From Gammaproteobacteria bacterium (GTDB taxonomy: Bacteria > Pseudomonadota > Gammaproteobacteria > Pseudomonadales > Pseudohongiellaceae): 47,531 nt of DNA. The position numbers and the translations under genes are program-made. A model generated the notes under the pieces. That model ran no database searches, was not told the DNA's origin, and worked only from the letters and a program-made list of their open reading frames with translations. Of the stretch, positions 43,006 through 47,531 are shown piece after piece. Position 1 is the stretch's first letter. Each line of letters begins with the position of its first letter. Location: contig JAPKAI010000013.1 of assembly GCA_028825335.1 (NCBI GenBank), positions 1 to 47,531 on the forward strand. The letters run 5' to 3'.

Positions 43006-45270
43006 CTAGCCAGCCGTCCCGGCTTCTTCAGCTCCAAAACGTAGATTAAACTGATTCAATGGTAGGTTTCGAACTCGAACGCCGGTCGCATCAAAAACTG
43101 CATTAGCCAATGCAGGTGCGATTCCAGGTGTTCCAGGCTCGCCTGCGCCACCTATCGCATGTCCGCTGTTGATTATATGCGTCTCGATTTTCGGTGCTGT
43201 ATCCATGCGTACTGCTTCATAGTCATGGAAGTTACTTTGCGCAACTGCACCGTTCTCGATTGTTATCTCGCCATGTAGTGCGGCAGTTAGGCCGTAGATA
43301 ATGGCTGACTCGACTTGAGCAATGATCCCATCGGGTGAGATTGCGAAGCCCGCGTCGATCACGGCGACAACTCGATCCACACTCATGTCCCCATCAATAA
43401 CTGTTACTTCAACAACTTGAGCAACAAGAGTTCCAAACGATTCTTGGAGAGAGATGCCGCGCCCTCGGCCTTGCGTAAGCGGGCGATCCCACTGCGCCTC
43501 ATCAGCTGCTTTCTTAAGCACTGCTAAGTGGCGGGGATGGTTGCTAAGCAGAGAAGCGCGATACGCATAAGGGTCTTTGCCTGCAGCAACAGCAACCTCA
43601 TCGATGAATGACTCAGTGAAAAAACCATGTTGAGAGTGGTCTACGCTACGCCAAGCGCCAAAGGGAACGTGAGTAGGGCTGGCGACATAGCCAATATTTT
43701 GTGCAGGAATCGCGTAAGGAATTAGCGGCGCTTCAATCGGTTCGTGTTTATCTACGTAAGTGTTCTCCCATGCAATGGGATTGCCATCGTTGTCCAATGC
43801 GGCACGGAAGCGACTTTGAACAGCGGGGCGATAGAAGTCTTGGCGAATATCTTCCTCGCGAGACCAGATGAGCTGTACTGGTCGCCCAGCACGTTCTGCC
43901 ACAAGCGCTGTTTGAATAGCATAGTCAGCTGTGGCTTTTCGGCCAAAGCCGCCACCCATAAATTGATTATGCAGTGTGACATTTTCTGCATCGATTCCCA
44001 GCGCATCGGCGACGGCTTGTCGGAACCCAAGAGGGTTCTGGCAGCCTATCCATATTTCACAGCGCCCATCTTTAACCTCTGCCGTTGCATTCAACGGTTC
44101 CATGCACGAATGGGCTAGATAGGGGACGCGATAGTCTGCTGAAATAATGTTGGCGGCGCTACTGAATACATCATCAGCGTCACCGACTAAGGAGTCAGTT
44201 CCCCTGTCCTGGGCGGCACTAATATCTGCATCAAACTGAGCAAAAATCTTATCGCTGGATACCGACTGATTGCTGCCGCCGTCCCACTCAATTTCAAGCG
44301 CTTTAAGACCTTGTATGGCAGGCCAATAGCCTTCGGCAAGGACGGCAACTGATTCGGCCGATGCAAAAGCTCCAACCATGTCGTTCGATTCCATAGGTGG
44401 AAGTTCATAAACATCAATTACGCCACTTATGGCGCGTGCTGCCTCGTCCTTAACCCCGACAAGACTGCCTCCAAAAACGGGCGACCTAGTTATCGTGGCA
44501 TACAGCATTCCCGGCAGGCGCACATCCAATGCAAATTGTGCCGTGCCATCAACTTTGGCAGGAATGTCAAAGCGCTGCACTTGCTGACCCATGATCTTGA
44601 ACTGGTCTCGCTGCTTTAACTCGGGAGTATATGACGGCGTCATTGTTGCAGCTGCAGTGGCAAACGCTGCATAAGGCTCATTGCGAGAACTTGCTCTGTG
44701 AATGAGGTGGCTTTTCTCGGTTTCGATTTCGCTTTCCGGAACCTGCCATTCTTCCGCTGCTGCTTGCACTAGCAACTGTTTAGTCGCCGCTCCAGCTATT
44801 CGCGATCCCAGCTCTCCTGTAAAGCGAATGCTGCCACTTCCACCAGTAATTTGTACATTCAGCACATCGGCGATTTTCATCAATGCGCCATCGACTGATG
44901 GAACAACAATGTCCGGGAATTCTGCACCCGGCATTAGGAACCCTTTGCCCACAGCATAATTTGCGTACTCATCAAGCGCTGGTGCTTCTTCAGCACGAAC
45001 AAGATCCCAGTCGGCATCGAGTTCATCGGCCAGCATTTGCGCTAGTGATGTTTGGATTCCCTGTCCCATTTCGGAATGGGGAATGATGGCGGTGACAACA
45101 TTGTCAGCGCCGATTTTGACATAGGCGTGAACGAGGGTTTCGCCCTCATCGGCCATCAATTCTTGCAGACCCTGTGCCCGATTACCTGGGCGTATTGAAA
45201 TTCCCACAACGAGTCCGGTACCTGCGATAACACCTGTGCTTAGAAACGCTCTTCTAGTCCATTTATTCAC
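43006..45270 (-). CDS. Molybdopterin-binding large subunit, aldehyde oxidase/IorB type
   Basis: A 754-aa xanthine-oxidase-family large subunit. The N-terminus has a Tat signal (TRRAFLSTG, residues 4-12), as in IorB-type enzymes. [46 protein letters not shown] and [16 protein letters not shown] are the cofactor and active-site blocks, and the Glu of GGAGEPG is the catalytic base. It should hydroxylate an aldehyde or N-heterocycle with molybdopterin cytosine dinucleotide in the periplasm. The Tat motif implies export of the folded heterodimer with the iron-sulfur subunit. Its ATG overlaps the small subunit stop by 8 nt. No cytochrome or XdhC-type maturation gene is adjacent. Confidence 0.9.
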   Translation of the reverse strand: MNKWTRRAFLSTGVIAGTGLVVGISIRPGNRAQGLQELMADEGETLVHAYVKIGADNVVTAIIPHSEMGQGIQTSLAQMLADELDADWDLVRAEEAPALDEYANYAVGKGFLMPGAEFPDIVVPSVDGALMKIADVLNVQITGGSGSIRFTGELGSRIAGAATKQLLVQAAAEEWQVPESEIETEKSHLIHRASSRNEPYAAFATAAATMTPSYTPELKQRDQFKIMGQQVQRFDIPAKVDGTAQFALDVRLPGMLYATITRSPVFGGSLVGVKDEAARAISGVIDVYELPPMESNDMVGAFASAESVAVLAEGYWPAIQGLKALEIEWDGGSNQSVSSDKIFAQFDADISAAQDRGTDSLVGDADDVFSSAANIISADYRVPYLAHSCMEPLNATAEVKDGRCEIWIGCQNPLGFRQAVADALGIDAENVTLHNQFMGGGFGRKATADYAIQTALVAERAGRPVQLIWSREEDIRQDFYRPAVQSRFRAALDNDGNPIAWENTYVDKHEPIEAPLIPYAIPAQNIGYVASPTHVPFGAWRSVDHSQHGFFTESFIDEVAVAAGKDPYAYRASLLSNHPRHLAVLKKAADEAQWDRPLTQGRGRGISLQESFGTLVAQVVEVTVIDGDMSVDRVVAVIDAGFAISPDGIIAQVESAIIYGLTAALHGEITIENGAVAQSNFHDYEAVRMDTAPKIETHIINSGHAIGGAGEPGTPGIAPALANAVFDATGVRVRNLPLNQFNLRFGAEEAGTAG

Positions 45271-45775
45271 CGCTCACCTCCTGTGCTGTATCCGTTAGTT
45301 CAGAAGTGCTCGCCACCTCATAATAAGCCGCCGAGGTTTTGATGGCCTGTCGAATGCGCCCGTACATGCCGCAGCGACAAATATTGCCGCGCATTGCGCT
45401 ATCGATAGCGGCATCATCTGGGTTCGGGTTGCTGGCTAAGAGTGCCGCCGCAGACATCAATTGCCCAGACTGACAGTAGCCGCATTGCGGAACCTGGTGT
45501 TCAATCCACGCCGCCTGCAGAGGGTGCAGCTCTTCGCTGCTTGGTGCTAGGCCCTCAATTGTTGTTACTTCTTTTCCTTCTACTGCTGAAAAAGGCGTGC
45601 TGCATGACCGAATCGGATTGCCATCAACATGTACTGTGCAGGCTCCACACTGTGAAATACCGCAGCCGAATTTGGTCCCGGTAAGAGCCAGTTTCTCTCG
45701 GAGAACCCATAAGAGGGGCGTCGAAGGGTCAACGTCGAATTCCTCCCGAGTACCATTTACAATTAATACCGCCAT
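45263..45775 (-). CDS. [2Fe-2S] small subunit, aldehyde oxidase/IorA type
   Basis: A 170-aa protein with two [2Fe-2S] domains. The plant-type ferredoxin part has [20 protein letters not shown] and a further Cys at RSCSTP. The helical C-terminal domain has [10 protein letters not shown] and [10 protein letters not shown]. It carries electrons from the molybdenum subunit to an external acceptor. It lacks a signal peptide, so it would be carried out with the Tat-tagged partner. I chose the ATG at 45775 (AGGAG 7 nt upstream) over the GTG just before it. First gene of the two-gene operon, divergent from a TetR regulator. Confidence 0.92.
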   Translation of the reverse strand: MAVLIVNGTREEFDVDPSTPLLWVLREKLALTGTKFGCGISQCGACTVHVDGNPIRSCSTPFSAVEGKEVTTIEGLAPSSEELHPLQAAWIEHQVPQCGYCQSGQLMSAAALLASNPNPDDAAIDSAMRGNICRCGMYGRIRQAIKTSAAYYEVASTSELTDTAQEVSGE

Positions 45776-45813
45776 CACTTGCTCCTAAAAAATCAATTAC
45801 TGGTAAGAAAACC

Positions 45814-45831
45814 AGAGCACTGCAGTGCTCT
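45814..45831. promoter_or_regulatory. 18-bp perfect palindrome, candidate TetR operator
   Basis: AGAGCACTGCAGTGCTCT is a perfect palindrome, 39 nt upstream of the small subunit ATG and inside the 238-nt gap between the molybdenum hydroxylase operon and the divergent TetR-family gene. TetR-family dimers usually bind palindromes of this size near their own promoters. The assignment is positional. Confidence 0.55.
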
Positions 45832-46013
45832 CATTGTTGCTCGGCAAGCCAGAATGTCGAATATGGCTTTGGCCTAGGGCATACACTACTTCGGAAAATT
45901 CACTATGCTGGATATGCAAAACATACCAGTTTCAATACAAAATGACAAAATCAGTATAAAATGTCAAGTTTAGGCGGATGAATATGTGGTCAAATTGAGC
46001 TAATATATTGGAC

Positions 46014-46628
46014 ATGAAACGAGTAAAAAATAGTAAGTCACAAAAAGCTGAGAAACGCGAAGCGGTGTTTGGGGTTGCTGCGGATGTTTTTGCGCAATAT
46101 GGGGTCCGCCGAACAGCCATGAACGACATAGCGCAGGCAGCAGGAATATCCCGGCCTGCTCTTTATCTAATGGTTGAAAACAAGGAAGACCTATTTAGTG
46201 GGGTCGTTTCATTTCGGATGAACCAGGGTATAGATAAGGCCATATCTACTTTGTCCGGAAGTGGATCAATAGCAGAGCGAATCACGGCCGCGATACTTGC
46301 CTTCGAGAAAATCTTTTATGAGCCAGTCGCTGAGTCTCCACACGGCGCTGAGTTAATGGATATGAGTATTAGCATAGCGGCAGACCTTATGAAGAAAGGG
46401 CAAAGTCGGCTTGAAAAAGTCTTGTCGCAAGCACTAGAAGAAGCTATATCGAATGGAGAGGTTGATTTTTCGGACTTGCCTATGAAGCCTTTGGCTTTTG
46501 TTGGTCTGCTTATGTCTTCGATTGGTGGGCTAAAGAAGCATGCTACTTCTATGACGGCATTGAGGCGTCAGATTTCAGAGGTGGTGGGAATATTCTTTAA
46601 ATCAATTGGTGGCGCATCCAAGAAGTGA
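46014..46628 (+). CDS. TetR/AcrR-family transcriptional regulator
   Basis: A 204-aa regulator. The helix-turn-helix is at about residues 30-60 (TAMNDIAQAAGISRPALYLMVENKEDLF), the standard TetR pattern, and the C-terminal helical ligand domain follows. The very basic N-terminus (KRVKNSKSQKAEKR) should touch DNA. I start at the ATG at 46014; a TTG two codons upstream is unlikely. It is divergent from the two-subunit molybdenum hydroxylase operon and likely represses it, and perhaps itself, through the palindrome at 45814-45831. The inducer may be a substrate of that enzyme. Confidence 0.9.
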   Translation: MKRVKNSKSQKAEKREAVFGVAADVFAQYGVRRTAMNDIAQAAGISRPALYLMVENKEDLFSGVVSFRMNQGIDKAISTLSGSGSIAERITAAILAFEKIFYEPVAESPHGAELMDMSISIAADLMKKGQSRLEKVLSQALEEAISNGEVDFSDLPMKPLAFVGLLMSSIGGLKKHATSMTALRRQISEVVGIFFKSIGGASKK

Positions 46629-46891
46629 GTTGCAAGAACTCGCGTGAACGAAGGCGTTAAACAGTCAGCGCTGCCTGATTCCCTAATAAATCGGACATTA
46701 TTTCCTCTGCGACTCTACTGAATTCGATTATTGAGTTATATTTACTATTCCAAATTACTAAATGCGGAGATTGCTGTAGCGCTTGCAATGGTTGTCCGGC
46801 CAACGGGCACTCAGAGCGAAAGCAACGGCAACGTGGGAGTAATTTTATTCGTTAGCTTTAGGGAATGCATGTAGATAAGTGGAGGTGATTC

Positions 46892-47531
46892 ATGGCAAAC
46901 AGGGAAAATAATAAGAACAAGCCAAACAGGTACTTGCCCAGTGTGAAGCGGCGCGATTTTTTGCGCGGTAGCGCCAGTGGGATGGCCGGTGCTTGGATGT
47001 CTACCTGGCCTTGGCAACAACTCGCGGCACAGCAGGCGCTGAATCCAGTTGTAGATGATTGGGACTCGGGGCAGGTGCGACATTTGCTACCCGCGGTCAA
47101 TGAGTCACAGTTTCTAATCAAGGCGTCCTTCACCAGACCTGTTGCTGAAATGCCGCAGCTCAGGATTCGAAATGGAGCTTCTAGCCGTGTAGTGAATGGC
47201 TATCAGAATGATACTGGTGGTGAATTCTGGCAGTTTCAGGCAGCGGAGTTACAGTCCGATACCGAACACCAACTTTCCCTCCAAGATAGTCGTGGCAACC
47301 AGCTGTGTGAACCCTGGCCCCTGTCGACATTCCCAGCACCCGAGCAGAATCCAGAACGAGTTCGAGTTTTATTCTATACCTGTGCCGGTGGCCCCGAGGG
47401 GGAATACTTCGATATTGGTGATCGGCGCGGTAACTTGCCGATTTCCATTCGTAGACGTTTGCTAAAAAGAGGCTTGTCTTTTTCTCCTCAGGCAGCAATT
47501 GCGAACGGTGATCATATCTATTGGGATTTAC
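46892..47531 (+). CDS. Tat-exported PhoD-like metallophosphatase, 5' part
   Basis: The first 213 codons of a gene cut by the window end. GGAGG lies 6-7 nt before the ATG. The N-terminus has a Tat signal (KRRDFLRGSASG, residues 19-30). A beta-rich N-terminal domain follows (about 55-150). The start of a calcineurin-like phosphoesterase core then appears: RVRVLFYTCAGG and, at the end, AIANGDHIYWDL, where GDxxYxD-type residues bind metals in PhoD alkaline phosphatases. It should be a periplasmic phosphodiesterase or phosphatase, but the remaining metal-ligand blocks lie outside the window. Confidence 0.75.
   Translation, partial: MANRENNKNKPNRYLPSVKRRDFLRGSASGMAGAWMSTWPWQQLAAQQALNPVVDDWDSGQVRHLLPAVNESQFLIKASFTRPVAEMPQLRIRNGASSRVVNGYQNDTGGEFWQFQAAELQSDTEHQLSLQDSRGNQLCEPWPLSTFPAPEQNPERVRVLFYTCAGGPEGEYFDIGDRRGNLPISIRRRLLKRGLSFSPQAAIANGDHIYWDL

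Noticed and set aside
1-47531. CRISPR arrays, tRNA or rRNA genes, intact insertion sequences, prophage or toxin-antitoxin genes
   Set aside because: I looked for regular spaced repeats, cloverleaf ends with CCA, rRNA-conserved blocks and transposase or integrase motifs on both strands and saw none.

Overview
The window is chromosomal DNA of a Gram-negative, aerobic, heterotrophic bacterium, most likely a marine or aquatic gammaproteobacterium. This is an inference. It rests on a DbpA helicase of gammaproteobacterial type, many Sec or Tat signal peptides and lipoprotein signals, PQQ-dependent dehydrogenases, sulfatases, choline oxidation, ovothiol synthesis and oxygen-dependent kynurenine catabolism. 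I see no rRNA, tRNA, phage, CRISPR array or intact insertion sequence. Genes sit in short operons on both strands, separated by regions carrying hairpins.

Layout. 0-2.3 kb: an exported fumarylacetoacetate-hydrolase-family protein, then three tiny coupled membrane proteins. 2.5-8.5 kb: an ADP-ribosylglycohydrolase diverges from an ovothiol cluster (MFS transporter, ovoA, ovoB). 8.8-19 kb: a membrane-anchored unknown, a VOC protein, a periplasmic PQQ dehydrogenase, a BCCT-type transporter with choline dehydrogenase, a membrane PQQ glucose dehydrogenase and an exported serine hydrolase. 19-23 kb: a tiny Lys/Ala-rich protein, a decayed HDOD gene, a sterol-desaturase-family protein and dbpA. 22.8-28.4 kb (minus strand): an NHL protein, two sulfatases and an exported formylglycine-generating enzyme. 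28.8-34.8 kb: a plus-strand operon of a tiny membrane protein, a sodium:solute symporter, a multidomain PIG-L deacetylase and an ArgH-like lyase. 34.9-37.6 kb (minus strand): an operon of a 49-aa ORF, kynA, kynU and a GreA/GreB-like gene with no normal start codon at its expected 5' end. 37.7-42.7 kb: an OsmC-like fragment, an exported unknown, a DUF1330 gene stopped at codon 4, an MFS transporter, an exported alpha/beta hydrolase and a cupin. 43-46.6 kb: a two-subunit molybdenum hydroxylase divergent from a TetR regulator, with an 18-bp perfect palindrome between them. 46.9 kb to the end: the 5' part of a Tat-exported PhoD-like phosphatase.

How the genes fit together. The theme is uptake and periplasmic oxidation or hydrolysis of small organic molecules, plus thiol-based redox protection (ovothiol). 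No single region is clearly a new defence or mobile system. The parts most worth a second look are the symporter/PIG-L/ArgH-like operon, the exported FGE with its lipoprotein sulfatases, the tightly coupled kyn operon, and a family of TCAGAG-containing inverted repeats, including a 193-bp MITE-like element. Two genes have a premature in-frame TAA (HDOD, DUF1330) and one lacks an ordinary start codon where one is expected, so local gene decay or sequence error should be considered.
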